Shown here: positions 6,310 to 12,902 of the stretch, one piece after another | Layout of the letters: each line of letters starts with the position of its first letter | How positions within the stretch are numbered: position 1 is the stretch's first letter | Source: TC-15 sp034437275 | Lineage (GTDB): Bacteria > Chloroflexota > Anaerolineae > Aggregatilineales > Aggregatilineaceae | Length of the DNA: 13,673 nucleotides | Assembly (NCBI GenBank): GCA_034437275.1 | Contig: DAOTUD010000143.1 | Span: 1-13,673, forward strand | Direction: 5' to 3' | Made by a program: the position numbers and the translations under genes | Notes under the pieces: model-generated | What the model was told of the DNA's origin: nothing | The model's input: the letters and a program-made list of their open reading frames with translations, nothing else | Databases searched by the model: none

Positions 6310-7368
6310 ATGAATTCACGCGATCGAATCCAGGCGGTGCTGCGCGGCGACCTGCCCGACCGTGTGCCCCGATCGGTGAACTTCTACCCCTGGTCGTTCC
6401 CGCAGTACCCCCACCAGGCAGCCAACGCGGTCTTTGACTGCGACGTGCGCTTCGTGCGCATCGATCCCCCGCGCGAGCAGGCCGAATTCCTGCGCTACCT
6501 GCGCACGCTGCCCGACGATACCTACGTCGGGACGCGCGACATCCTGCGCACCTATCACGATTGGGGCTACCACCCGGAGATCGAACGCGATGCCCCGCTG
6601 GGCGCGGCGCAGACCATCGACCAGCTCGCGGCGGCCCCGCTGCCGGACTTCATGCAGCAGGCCAACCCGCACCGGCTGCGGCAGGCGGTCGCGCGCCATC
6701 ATCGCCAGGGGGTCGCGGTCATGGCCTCCCCGCCGCACCTGGGCGGCGAGTTGTTCGAAACGGCGTGGCGGCTGCGCGGCTTCGAGCAGTTCATGATCGA
6801 TCTGGTCGATAATCCGCCGCTGGTGGACTACCTGCTGGAGCAGCTCACCGCGATGCATGTCGCGCTGTCGCTGGCGCTCACGCGGGCCGGGATCGATATC
6901 CTGGCGCTGGATGATGACGTGGCCGGGCCGACGCGCATGTTGATCAGCCCGGCGATGTGGCGGCGCTTCTTCAGGCCGCACGTCCAGACCATCATCGCGG
7001 CGTGTCGCGCGGCGAACCCCGACCTGTTCATCTTCTGGCACAGCGACGGCAACATCGAGCCGATCATCCCCGACCTGATCGCGCTGGGCGTGGACGTGCT
7101 GAACCCGGTCCAGCCCGACGTGATGGACCCGGCGCGCATCAAGCAGCAGTACGGCGACCGGCTGGCGCTGTGGGGGACGGTCGGCACGGCGCAGCGCTGG
7201 GCATGGGGCACGCCCGACGCCATCCGGCAGGAAGTCTACGAACGGATCACGACTGCCGGCGCGGGCGGCGGGCTGATCCTCAGTCCGGCTTACGACCTGG
7301 AGCCGGAATTTCGCTGGGAGAATGTGGTCGCGTTCTTCGCCGCCATCGACGAGTGGGGCGCGTACTGA
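6310..7368 (+). CDS. Uroporphyrinogen decarboxylase (URO-D) superfamily protein, probably not HemE
   Basis: This 352-residue TIM-barrel protein belongs to the URO-D superfamily, which includes heme-pathway HemE and cobalamin- or corrinoid-dependent methyltransferases such as MtaA/MtbA. Supporting features are the DDDVAGPTRMLISPAMW segment, the WHSDGNIEPIIPDL motif (His244-Ser-Asp), the GVDVLNPVQPD strand and the C-terminal GGLILSPAYDLEP. The N-terminal MRQAGR-type signature of true HemE is absent, and no heme genes are nearby. The metal-binding His-x-Cys of MtaA-type enzymes is replaced by His-Ser-Asp, so the substrate is unknown. GGAGG lies 8 bases before the ATG, a strong start. The gene converges on the epimerase gene with 19 bases between the two stop codons. 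Confidence 0.85.
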   Translation: MNSRDRIQAVLRGDLPDRVPRSVNFYPWSFPQYPHQAANAVFDCDVRFVRIDPPREQAEFLRYLRTLPDDTYVGTRDILRTYHDWGYHPEIERDAPLGAAQTIDQLAAAPLPDFMQQANPHRLRQAVARHHRQGVAVMASPPHLGGELFETAWRLRGFEQFMIDLVDNPPLVDYLLEQLTAMHVALSLALTRAGIDILALDDDVAGPTRMLISPAMWRRFFRPHVQTIIAACRAANPDLFIFWHSDGNIEPIIPDLIALGVDVLNPVQPDVMDPARIKQQYGDRLALWGTVGTAQRWAWGTPDAIRQEVYERITTAGAGGGLILSPAYDLEPEFRWENVVAFFAAIDEWGAY

Positions 7369-7387
7369 CCGGGCGACTGTCGCGTGC

Positions 7388-8362
7388 TTATGTGTTCGGC
7401 CCGGTGCCCTGATCGCTGCGCCACTGGCGGAACCATGCCCACGTTTTGGCTAACCCCTCGTGCACCGTCGTCTGCGGGTCGAAGTCCAGCAGGCGGCGCG
7501 CTTTGCTGTTGTCGCAGTAGGTGATGGGCGGATCGCTGGGCGGGGTGGGCACGTCCTGCCGGTTGAGCGTGCGCCCGGAGAGTTCCTCCAGCGTGTCGAT
7601 GAACTCGTTGAGCGAGATCGGCGCGCCGACGCCCAGGTTGATCACCTCGTAGCCCAGCGGACGCTCCAGCGCGGCGATCACGCCGTTCACGGTGTCGTCG
7701 ATGTAGGTCCAATCGCGGTGAATGTCGCCGCCGTTGAAGATCGGGATCACGGTGCCATCCAGCAGCGCGTGCATGACGCGCATCGGCATCATGTCGGGCC
7801 GCCCCGCCGGGCCGTACACGTTGAAGAAGCGCAGCGCGGTGACGTTCAGCCCGTGCAGGTGGGTGTAGGTGTGGCCGAGCAACTCGGCGGCGCGCTTGCT
7901 GGCGGGGTAGGCAGCCAGTGGGCGGTCGGCGGTGTCGGTCTCGACGAAGGGAAGCTGCTGGGTTTTGCCGTACACCGACGAGGTCGACGCCTGGACGAAC
8001 ACCTCGACGTCGTGCCGGCGGGCGGCTTCCAACAGGTTGAAGGTCCCGTTGTAGTTGACCGCGATGTACAGCCCTGGCTGTTTGACGCTCTCGCGGACGC
8101 CGGCCATCGCGGCCAGGTGCGCGACGCGCCGGACGTCGTGCGCGGCGTACAGCGCGTCGACCGTCGCGGCGTCGCGGATGTCGCCCTCGACCAGCGTGAA
8201 GCTATCGTAGGCCGCCAGCCGGGCCGCATTGGCCCGCTTGATGGCCGGATCGTAATAATCGTTGAAGTTGTCCAGCGCCACGACGGTCGCGCCGCGCGCC
8301 AGCAGAACCTCGGCCAGGCGGCTGCCGATGAAGCCCGCCCCGCCGGTAATCAAAATACTCAC
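7388..8362 (-). CDS. NAD-dependent nucleotide-sugar epimerase, UDP-glucuronate 4-epimerase-like
   Basis: This 324-residue extended short-chain dehydrogenase probably inverts C4 of a UDP-sugar, supplying precursors for surface polysaccharide. The Rossmann motif GGAGFIGS lies at residues 7-14, and Asp31 follows the second strand for NAD ribose binding. DNFNDYYD (31-38) resembles UDP-glucuronate 4-epimerases. STSSVYG (126-132) and Tyr152-x3-Lys156 supply the catalytic residues. RDWTYIDD (216-223) is also typical. The GTG at 8362 is preferred: AAGGA lies 9 bases upstream and the Rossmann strand begins immediately. A TTG at 8398 would add 12 residues and overlap the upstream gene. The upstream membrane-protein gene ends 32 bases earlier on the same strand, so the two probably form an operon. 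Substrate specificity is inferred; UDP-glucose 4-epimerase is the main alternative. Confidence 0.92.
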   Translation of the reverse strand: MSILITGGAGFIGSRLAEVLLARGATVVALDNFNDYYDPAIKRANAARLAAYDSFTLVEGDIRDAATVDALYAAHDVRRVAHLAAMAGVRESVKQPGLYIAVNYNGTFNLLEAARRHDVEVFVQASTSSVYGKTQQLPFVETDTADRPLAAYPASKRAAELLGHTYTHLHGLNVTALRFFNVYGPAGRPDMMPMRVMHALLDGTVIPIFNGGDIHRDWTYIDDTVNGVIAALERPLGYEVINLGVGAPISLNEFIDTLEELSGRTLNRQDVPTPPSDPPITYCDNSKARRLLDFDPQTTVHEGLAKTWAWFRQWRSDQGTGPNT

Positions 8363-8371
8363 GGTGTCTGT

Positions 8372-8376
8372 TCCTT
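8372..8376 (-). promoter_or_regulatory. Ribosome binding site deciding the epimerase start
   Basis: AAGGA on the minus strand sits 9 bases before GTG 8362. It lies inside the longer frame that opens at TTG 8398, which argues against that upstream start. Confidence 0.6.
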
Positions 8377-8394
8377 TTCCTCTGCCAAAAATAC

Positions 8395-9066
8395 TCAAGG
8401 CTGCACGACCACGCTGCCGGTGATGCGGAAGATGTTGTCCTCCTGCGCGGTATACGGATCGTCGCCGACCGTCAGTTCGCCGAGGTTGTACGCGCCGCCG
8501 ACCTGGTCCAGCGGCTGGACCAGCAGGTCATGGAATTGATCCTGGATGGGGTCCAGCACGAATTTCGGCACGCGGATGCCACCCAGATGGGCTTCCCGGA
8601 CCTCGAACTTGAGTTCGTCGCGGCTGAGCTGGCCGGGCGTGTAGGAAGGGGTGACGCGCGTGGGGACGATGATCACTTCCAGCGGCAGCTTCAGCCCGTA
8701 GCGTTCGATCTCGGCGTAGAAGGTCATCTCGCCGTCCGCCAGCCCGACCTGGATGTTTTCGAAGGGAAAGCGGCGTCCATTCTCTTCGGCATAACGCGCG
8801 CCTTCGAGCGCCATCCACGACGATATCTGGCGCTCGTTGAACTGGAGCCGGAACGTGGGGGCGTTCGGGCTGGGAAACGTGTCGATGATGTACTGGAACT
8901 GGTTGGCTTCCTCCTGTTTGGCCCGGAAGTTATCGCCCAGCGGCGGCTCCGGCGCGCTCATATAGACGTAGACGACCGCGCCCACCACCAGCACGCAGCA
9001 CAACAGCAGCACAAACACCACCGTGAAGCAGCAGCCACCACACCCTTCGATAAGCCCTTCTAGCAT
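8395..9066 (-). CDS. Cys-rich single-pass membrane protein of unknown function
   Basis: This 223-residue protein has one transmembrane helix at about residues 12-35 and a larger outside domain. The N-terminus is unusual: Cys-Gly-Gly-Cys-Cys at residues 9-13 and Cys-Cys at 23-24 sit in or beside the helix. The outer part (about 45-223) looks like alternating beta strands: NERQISSWMALEG, then GEMTFYAEI, LKLPLEVIIVP, LKFEVREAHLGGIRVPKFVLD. This is reminiscent of YpmS/DUF2140- or DUF2993-type lipid-binding-like domains, but I cannot confirm it. The ATG at 9066 has AGGAGA 6 bases upstream and places the helix near the N-terminus; a longer frame to 9195 lacks these. It is first in a likely operon with the epimerase and has a good promoter at 9105-9133. 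Confidence 0.82.
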   Translation of the reverse strand: MLEGLIEGCGGCCFTVVFVLLLCCVLVVGAVVYVYMSAPEPPLGDNFRAKQEEANQFQYIIDTFPSPNAPTFRLQFNERQISSWMALEGARYAEENGRRFPFENIQVGLADGEMTFYAEIERYGLKLPLEVIIVPTRVTPSYTPGQLSRDELKFEVREAHLGGIRVPKFVLDPIQDQFHDLLVQPLDQVGGAYNLGELTVGDDPYTAQEDNIFRITGSVVVQP

Positions 9067-9104
9067 AGTTGATCTCCTGGGATAACCACCGGACGCGTGC
9101 CTGT

Positions 9105-9133
9105 ATTGTAGGCGCGAGTGGGCATCAGGCCAA
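9105..9133 (-). promoter_or_regulatory. Promoter of the membrane protein-epimerase unit
   Basis: On the minus strand TTGGCC (9133-9128) and TACAAT (9110-9105) are separated by exactly 17 bases, about 38 bases upstream of the membrane-protein start codon. Both hexamers are good partial matches to sigma-70 consensus. No operator is evident. Confidence 0.55.
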
Positions 9134-9201
9134 ACACAGCTACCATACCCCGCCAGCGGCGCGGCGTCAACGGTGAAGCGTGCTGGATCAATCACCGATA
9201 T

Positions 9202-9229
9202 TTGTGCAAATCCTGAAATTCAATATCAT
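9202..9229 (+). promoter_or_regulatory. Possible promoter of the LysM-glycosidase gene
   Basis: TTGTGC (9202-9207) and TATCAT (9224-9229) are separated by 16 bases, in a locally AT-rich stretch about 43 bases before the start codon at 9273. It shares the TTGTGC hexamer with the proposed promoter of the LysM lipoprotein gene. Confidence 0.4.
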
Positions 9230-9272
9230 GGTAGAAAGGCCTTTAGATCACTCTGACCCAGGAGCTTACGAT

Positions 9273-10739
9273 ATGCGTATAAAATGGATATTCATTATTT
9301 TACTATTGGCTGCCTTTTTGGCCCCGACGTTCAGCGGGCCACAACAGGCCACCGCCCAGGGGAGCGACCAGACGCATGTGGTGCAGCCTGGCGAAAACCT
9401 GTTTCGCATTGCGCTGCGTTACAACATGACCTGGCCGGAGTTGGCGACGTATAACGGCATCGCCAACCCGAACCTGATTTATGTCGGGCAAGTGCTGCGC
9501 ATCCCCGCCGGGGGCGTGGTCCCGCAGCCGCAGCCACAGCCGACCGCGCAGCCCCAACCGCAGCCGCAGCCCACCGCCCAACCACAGCCCGCACCGACGA
9601 CCCAGTACCAGGTCGTCTCCGGCGACACGCTGTCCCGGATCGCGCAGCGGTTTAGCATCACCGTCGACGCCATCGTCGCGGCCAACGGCATCGTCAACCC
9701 GAACCTGATTTACGTCGGGCAGACGCTGACGATCCCCGGTGCGGGGCAGCCCAGCCCGCAGCCGCAGCCGCAGCCGACCGCGCAGCCCCAACCCCAACCG
9801 CAGCCCACGCCCACCGGGAGCTTCGAGTTGGGCGGGCATGTCGACAGCTTCGCCTATCCGGACCTGATGCGCGAAGCCGGGATGACCTGGGTGAAGCGGC
9901 AGCTGCCCTTCAACCTGGGCGACGATCCGAGCAAGGCTGCCGGCGCGATCAACCAGGCGCACAGCCAGGGCTTCCGTATTCTGCTCGGCGTGGTGGGCAA
10001 CCCGGCAGAGCTGGCCGCCACCCCGGATTACATGGACCAGTACGCCGCCTTCCTGGCGGGCGTCGCGGCGCTCAGCCCGGACGCGATCGAGGTCTGGAAC
10101 GAGCAGAACCTGGACCGCGAATGGCCGCGCGGCCAGATCGACCCGACCAGCTACACGCAGATGCTCGCCAAAGCCTACACCGCCATCAAGGGCGCGAACC
10201 CGAGCGTGATGGTGATCAGCGGCGCGCCCGCCCCGACCGGGGCCGAGGGCGCGTTCGGCACCGACCGCGTGTGGAACGATGATCGCTACGTGCGCGGCAT
10301 GGCCCAGGCCGGCGCTGCTAACTATATGGACTGCATCGGCGTGCACTATAACGAGGGCATCGTCGGGCCGGACCAGACCAGCGGCGATCCGCGTGACGAC
10401 TACTACACGCGCTACTTCTACGGCATGGTCAATACCTATTGGAATGCCTTTGGTGGTGCGCGCCCGTTGTGCTTCACGGAGTTGGGCTATGTCTCGCCGG
10501 AGGGCTACAGCCCGCTGCCGGCGGGCTTCGAGTGGGGCCAGGGCAACACCGTCGCCGAGCAGGCGCAGTGGCTGGCCCGCGCGGCAGAACTTGCCAAGGC
10601 CAGCGGCAAAGTTCGCCTGATGATCATCTGGAACGTGGACTTCACCAACTATGACGCCGATCCGCAGGCCGGTTACGCTATCGTGCGGCCCGGCGGGACC
10701 TGCCCGGCGTGCCCGGCGCTCGGCGCTGTGATGCCATAG
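9273..10739 (+). CDS. Exported double-LysM protein with clan GH-A-like glycosidase domain
   Basis: This 488-residue protein has a signal peptide (about residues 1-28, ATAQ before the mature part). It carries LysM modules at about 34-80 and 110-157 and two Gln/Pro-rich linkers. The C-terminal TIM-barrel domain (about 190-488) resembles clan GH-A glycosidases. The likely acid/base is Glu277 in EVWNEQN; the likely nucleophile is Glu403 in CFTELGY; His in GVHYNEG is also typical. The LysM modules should hold the enzyme on the wall or on a GlcNAc polymer. The hydrolysed glycan is unknown; GH5, GH39 and related families are possible. The ATG at 9273 has AGGAG 8 bases upstream and starts directly at the signal peptide, unlike the in-frame opening at 9180. 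The two LysM modules and linkers are near-duplicates in DNA as well as protein. Confidence 0.92.
   Translation: MRIKWIFIILLLAAFLAPTFSGPQQATAQGSDQTHVVQPGENLFRIALRYNMTWPELATYNGIANPNLIYVGQVLRIPAGGVVPQPQPQPTAQPQPQPQPTAQPQPAPTTQYQVVSGDTLSRIAQRFSITVDAIVAANGIVNPNLIYVGQTLTIPGAGQPSPQPQPQPTAQPQPQPQPTPTGSFELGGHVDSFAYPDLMREAGMTWVKRQLPFNLGDDPSKAAGAINQAHSQGFRILLGVVGNPAELAATPDYMDQYAAFLAGVAALSPDAIEVWNEQNLDREWPRGQIDPTSYTQMLAKAYTAIKGANPSVMVISGAPAPTGAEGAFGTDRVWNDDRYVRGMAQAGAANYMDCIGVHYNEGIVGPDQTSGDPRDDYYTRYFYGMVNTYWNAFGGARPLCFTELGYVSPEGYSPLPAGFEWGQGNTVAEQAQWLARAAELAKASGKVRLMIIWNVDFTNYDADPQAGYAIVRPGGTCPACPALGAVMP
9525..9810 (+). repeat. Duplicated LysM-linker coding DNA
   Basis: The Gln/Pro linker after LysM1 (about 9525-9590) and after LysM2 (about 9752-9810) share long identical DNA stretches built on CAGCCG units. 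The end of each LysM module (NPNLIYVGQ) is also almost identical in bases. This indicates duplication of a LysM-plus-linker cassette. Confidence 0.6.
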
Positions 10740-10781
10740 CGACGGTCTACAACTACGAGGGGCGGCGCGTGGGGTTCTGCG

Positions 10782-10851
10782 CTCCGGCCCTCCTGTTCCG
10801 GCATTGCGTGGCCGGCGGGAGGAGTGATGGCCCGTGTGCGGGCCTGCTCCT
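10782..10851. terminator. Hairpin cluster between convergent genes, likely bidirectional terminator
   Basis: Two stems lie between the LysM-glycosidase gene and the small minus-strand ORF. CCGGCC (10784-10789) pairs with GGCCGG (10810-10815). A second, stronger one has GGCCCG (10829-10834), a TGTG loop, and CGGGCC (10839-10844), with an outer AGGAG (10820-10824) pairing to CTCCT (10847-10851). There is no T-run on either side, so termination would not be of the classical intrinsic type. Confidence 0.5.
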
Positions 10852-10867
10852 GGTGTATGAGGCGGCG

Positions 10868-11050
10868 TCAGTGTGTGTTGTTTCGCAGCCGGCGCAGCCA
10901 CAGCGCGCTGAGCAGTACGATCCCGGCGCTGGCGATTTGCCCGACCAGGAAGACGCTGGTGTCCGGGTGGATCGCGGCCAGCACGGTGAACGCGATCACG
11001 CCGACCAGCCCCAACGCATCGACGATTAACAGGGCGGTGCGTAGTGACAT
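10868..11050 (-). CDS. Small two-helix membrane protein, hypothetical
   Basis: This 60-residue ORF encodes two hydrophobic segments (about residues 5-25 and 32-52) separated by a short polar turn (HPDTS), and it ends in a basic RRLRNN tail. The ATG has AAGGGGA 6 bases upstream on the minus strand. It is convergent with the LysM-glycosidase gene and divergent from the GAF gene. I recognise no family. The ribosome binding site, amphipathic layout and sensible position make it a likely real gene rather than a shadow. Its helices and basic tail suggest an inner-membrane protein with a cytoplasmic tail. Confidence 0.5.
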   Translation of the reverse strand: MSLRTALLIVDALGLVGVIAFTVLAAIHPDTSVFLVGQIASAGIVLLSALWLRRLRNNTH

Positions 11051-11138
11051 GGGGGGTCCCCTTCGTGGTGTGATCCGGCAGTATGGTACTCTTATAGTGT
11101 ATTGTACGATAAAGTGGCCGATTTAAACCAAACGCTAA

Positions 11139-11164
11139 CCCAAAAATGTAACCTGGCATTTGGG
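11139..11164. repeat. Imperfect inverted repeat upstream of the GAF gene
   Basis: CCCAAAAATG (11139-11148) and CATTTGGG (11157-11164) can form an 8-pair stem with a two-A bulge and an 8-base loop. It lies about 30 bases before the AT-rich promoter-like region of the GAF gene, and could be a regulator binding site. Confidence 0.3.
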
Positions 11165-11171
11165 TCCCATG

Positions 11172-11208
11172 TTTTTTTGTCTGAAAACAATGCTATACTG
11201 TAGATAAT
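11172..11208 (+). promoter_or_regulatory. AT-rich promoter-like region of the GAF gene
   Basis: This is one of the most AT-rich stretches in the window. It has a T-run with TTGTCT (11177-11182) and two candidate -10 boxes, TATACT (11194-11199) and GATAAT (11203-11208). Spacing to TTGTCT is 11 or 20 bases, neither ideal, so the exact promoter is uncertain. The GAF start follows at 11237. Confidence 0.4.
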
Positions 11209-11236
11209 TTAGGCACAGTTAGCAGGTGGAGCCGCG

Positions 11237-11851
11237 ATGGCACGGGACAACCTGGTACAACGCTTGATCGCTTTTCTCAAGAAGCCTGACGCGCTGCACT
11301 ACGACGAGCAAGAGCCGGTCAGCAACCCCTACGACGACTACCAACCGCAGGCGGTCGAACATCCTGACGACGACCCCGCCGGCTCGGAGATCGAGGCGGA
11401 ATGTTCTGCGCCAGCGGAGGCGGAGCCGGGCCGGTCGCTGGTGAACGGCAATGGGCGGCTGGCGAGCCAGGCGTCGCGCCTGGATGCGCTGGTGATGCGC
11501 GCCTTGCAGCAGTTCAACGCGCAGCAGGGTTTCGTCATCCGCCACGAGCCGGACGACACGATGCGCTACTGCACCGGGCGCACGCTGCGCGGGGATTTTG
11601 TCCCCTATCACGCGGTGGACCTGGACCGGCGGGCGGTGTTCCTGGCGCTGGATTCGGGCGAGTCGCAGTTTTTCGTGCACACCAACGACGAGCAGTTGCC
11701 GCTGTCGGTGTTGTGCGGGCCGCTGTGGTATGAGGACCGGGTGATCGGCGTGCTGTACATCGACAACCCGGCGCGCAGCCGGCTGCACCGCGGGCTGTTC
11801 GACCTGTTCTGCGAGCAAGCCGCGCGCCTGTTGGTCCGGGAGTCGTCTTGA
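11237..11851 (+). CDS. Small GAF-domain-like protein
   Basis: This 204-residue soluble protein has an acidic, disordered-looking N-terminal part (about residues 20-65, rich in Asp, Glu and Pro) and a compact GAF-like domain (about 80-202). The best-conserved part is LPLSVLCGPLWYEDRVIGVLYIDN (residues 154-177, given as family core), followed by a helix ending FCEQAARLL. GAF domains bind small ligands or mediate dimers in signalling proteins. Here no kinase, cyclase or DNA-binding domain is attached, so it may work in trans with another regulator. The domain is somewhat short for GAF. AGGTGGA lies 6 bases before the ATG. A strong terminator follows, so it appears monocistronic. Assignment rests on pattern recognition only. 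Confidence 0.75.
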   Translation: MARDNLVQRLIAFLKKPDALHYDEQEPVSNPYDDYQPQAVEHPDDDPAGSEIEAECSAPAEAEPGRSLVNGNGRLASQASRLDALVMRALQQFNAQQGFVIRHEPDDTMRYCTGRTLRGDFVPYHAVDLDRRAVFLALDSGESQFFVHTNDEQLPLSVLCGPLWYEDRVIGVLYIDNPARSRLHRGLFDLFCEQAARLLVRESS

Positions 11852-11886
11852 TCCGCACGCCGCGCCCACATGTGATGATCATCGCG

Positions 11887-11915
11887 CCCGCCGGGATACG
11901 CTCCGGCGGGTTTGT
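11887..11915 (+). terminator. Intrinsic terminator of the GAF gene
   Basis: CCCGCCGG (11887-11894) and CCGGCGGG (11903-11910) form a perfect 8-bp stem around an 8-base loop. TTTGTGTGTG follows directly. It starts 35 bases after the GAF stop codon. Confidence 0.85.
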
Positions 11916-11922
11916 GTGTGTG

Positions 11923-11951
11923 TTGTACGGGTAGAATGTTTGTGCTATGGT
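11923..11951 (+). promoter_or_regulatory. Possible promoter of the restriction-modification operon
   Basis: TTGTAC (11923-11928) and TATGGT (11946-11951) are separated by 17 bases, just after the GAF terminator and about 43 bases before the methyltransferase start. Each hexamer matches consensus at four of six positions. A TAGAAT at 11932-11937 is an alternative -10. No C-box-like inverted repeat or controller gene is visible. Confidence 0.4.
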
Positions 11952-11993
11952 ATGGTTGCGTTTTGTCTCGCCCGATAGGTTGCAGGGGGCGTC

Positions 11994-12902
11994 ATGCATA
12001 TTCCCTACCCGTTCCCGTATCAGGGTAGCAAACGAAAACTGGCTGCTTACATTGTGTCGCTTATCCCTGGCGATACAGAGAACCTGGTTGAGCCGTTTGC
12101 CGGGGCCGCCGCTGTGTCGATTGCTGCCGCACAGGCTCAAAAAGCCAACACGTTTGTGTTGAATGACATCAACGCCCCGCTGATGGCGCTGTGGAAACGC
12201 ATACTGGATGCGCCGGAAGACCTCGCCGAGCAGTATCAACGCATCTGGGAAGCGCAGCATGGGCGCGAAAAAGAATACTATTTTGAGATTCGTGACGAGT
12301 TTAACCGCACGCACCGTCCCGAATTGCTGCTCTTTTTGCTGGTGCGCTGTGTGAAAGCGGCGGTCCGCTATAACGCGCGGGGGGAGTTCAACCAGGCCGC
12401 CGATAACCGTCGCAAGGGCACCCGGCCTGCCCGTATGCGGCAGCAGATTCTCGCTACGTCGTGCCTACTGCATGGCAAAACGACGATCCGGGCCGCCGAT
12501 TACCGCGAGGTGATCACGGCAGCAAGCCCCGCTGACGTGATCTACATGGACCCGCCATACCAGGGCGTGTGTGGCAATCGTGATCCGCGCTACTATGAAA
12601 GCCTGGAATTCGAAGCATTTGTGGATGAACTGGCGCGCTTGAACCGGCACGGCATCCGCTACCTGGTGAGCTACGATGGCCGGACGGGGAGCAAGACACA
12701 CGGCAAGACGTTACCTGCGCGGCTGGCGTTGCATCGTCTTGAGATTAATGCCGGGCGCTCAAGCCAGGCCACATTGCTAGGCCGGCGGGCAGTTACCTAC
12801 GAGTCGCTCTATCTTTCCCCGGCGCTGTATGCGCAGGTGGCGGATACGGCGGATCATCTTTTTGATCACTCAGAACCCTACCAGTTGAAGTTGCCGTTAT
12901 GA
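11994..12902 (+). CDS. D12-class DNA N6-adenine methyltransferase of a Type II restriction-modification system
   Basis: This 302-residue enzyme transfers a methyl group from S-adenosylmethionine to N6 of adenine in a short recognition site, protecting host DNA. The order of motifs is that of the alpha (D12/Dam) class: motif X YQGSKRK at residues 9-15, motif I VEPFAGA at 32-38, LNDIN at 56-60, and the catalytic motif IV DPPY at 186-189. The region between I and IV, expected to hold target recognition, spans about residues 65-175. AGGGGG lies 4 bases before the ATG. The gene overlaps the endonuclease gene by ATGA (12899-12902), so the two are cotranscribed and probably translationally coupled. 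Codon use looks less GC-biased than in the kinase or URO-D genes. The recognition site cannot be read from the sequence. Confidence 0.95.
   Translation: MHIPYPFPYQGSKRKLAAYIVSLIPGDTENLVEPFAGAAAVSIAAAQAQKANTFVLNDINAPLMALWKRILDAPEDLAEQYQRIWEAQHGREKEYYFEIRDEFNRTHRPELLLFLLVRCVKAAVRYNARGEFNQAADNRRKGTRPARMRQQILATSCLLHGKTTIRAADYREVITAASPADVIYMDPPYQGVCGNRDPRYYESLEFEAFVDELARLNRHGIRYLVSYDGRTGSKTHGKTLPARLALHRLEINAGRSSQATLLGRRAVTYESLYLSPALYAQVADTADHLFDHSEPYQLKLPL

Noticed and set aside
5858..6319. Minus-strand frame of 153 codons across the 86-bp element
   Set aside because: It reads through the palindromic repeat and antisense to the kinase end. Such frames are a common artefact of dispersed GC-rich repeats.
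7369..7387. Short GCGAC/GTCGC palindrome between the URO-D-like and epimerase genes as a terminator
   Set aside because: The stem is only about 4-5 pairs with almost no loop and no T-run, so it is too weak to call.
7460..8539. Plus-strand open frame of 359 codons opposite the epimerase
   Set aside because: Val/Asp/Arg-rich shadow; the minus strand has the Rossmann and YxxxK motifs.
9525..9810. Gln/Pro repeat DNA as an intergenic tandem array
   Set aside because: It stays in frame within the LysM-glycosidase gene and encodes linkers.
9303..11159. Minus-strand open frame of 618 codons opposite the LysM-glycosidase gene
   Set aside because: It also covers the small ORF and hairpin region but has no domain or ribosome binding site. 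The plus strand shows LysM and catalytic motifs.
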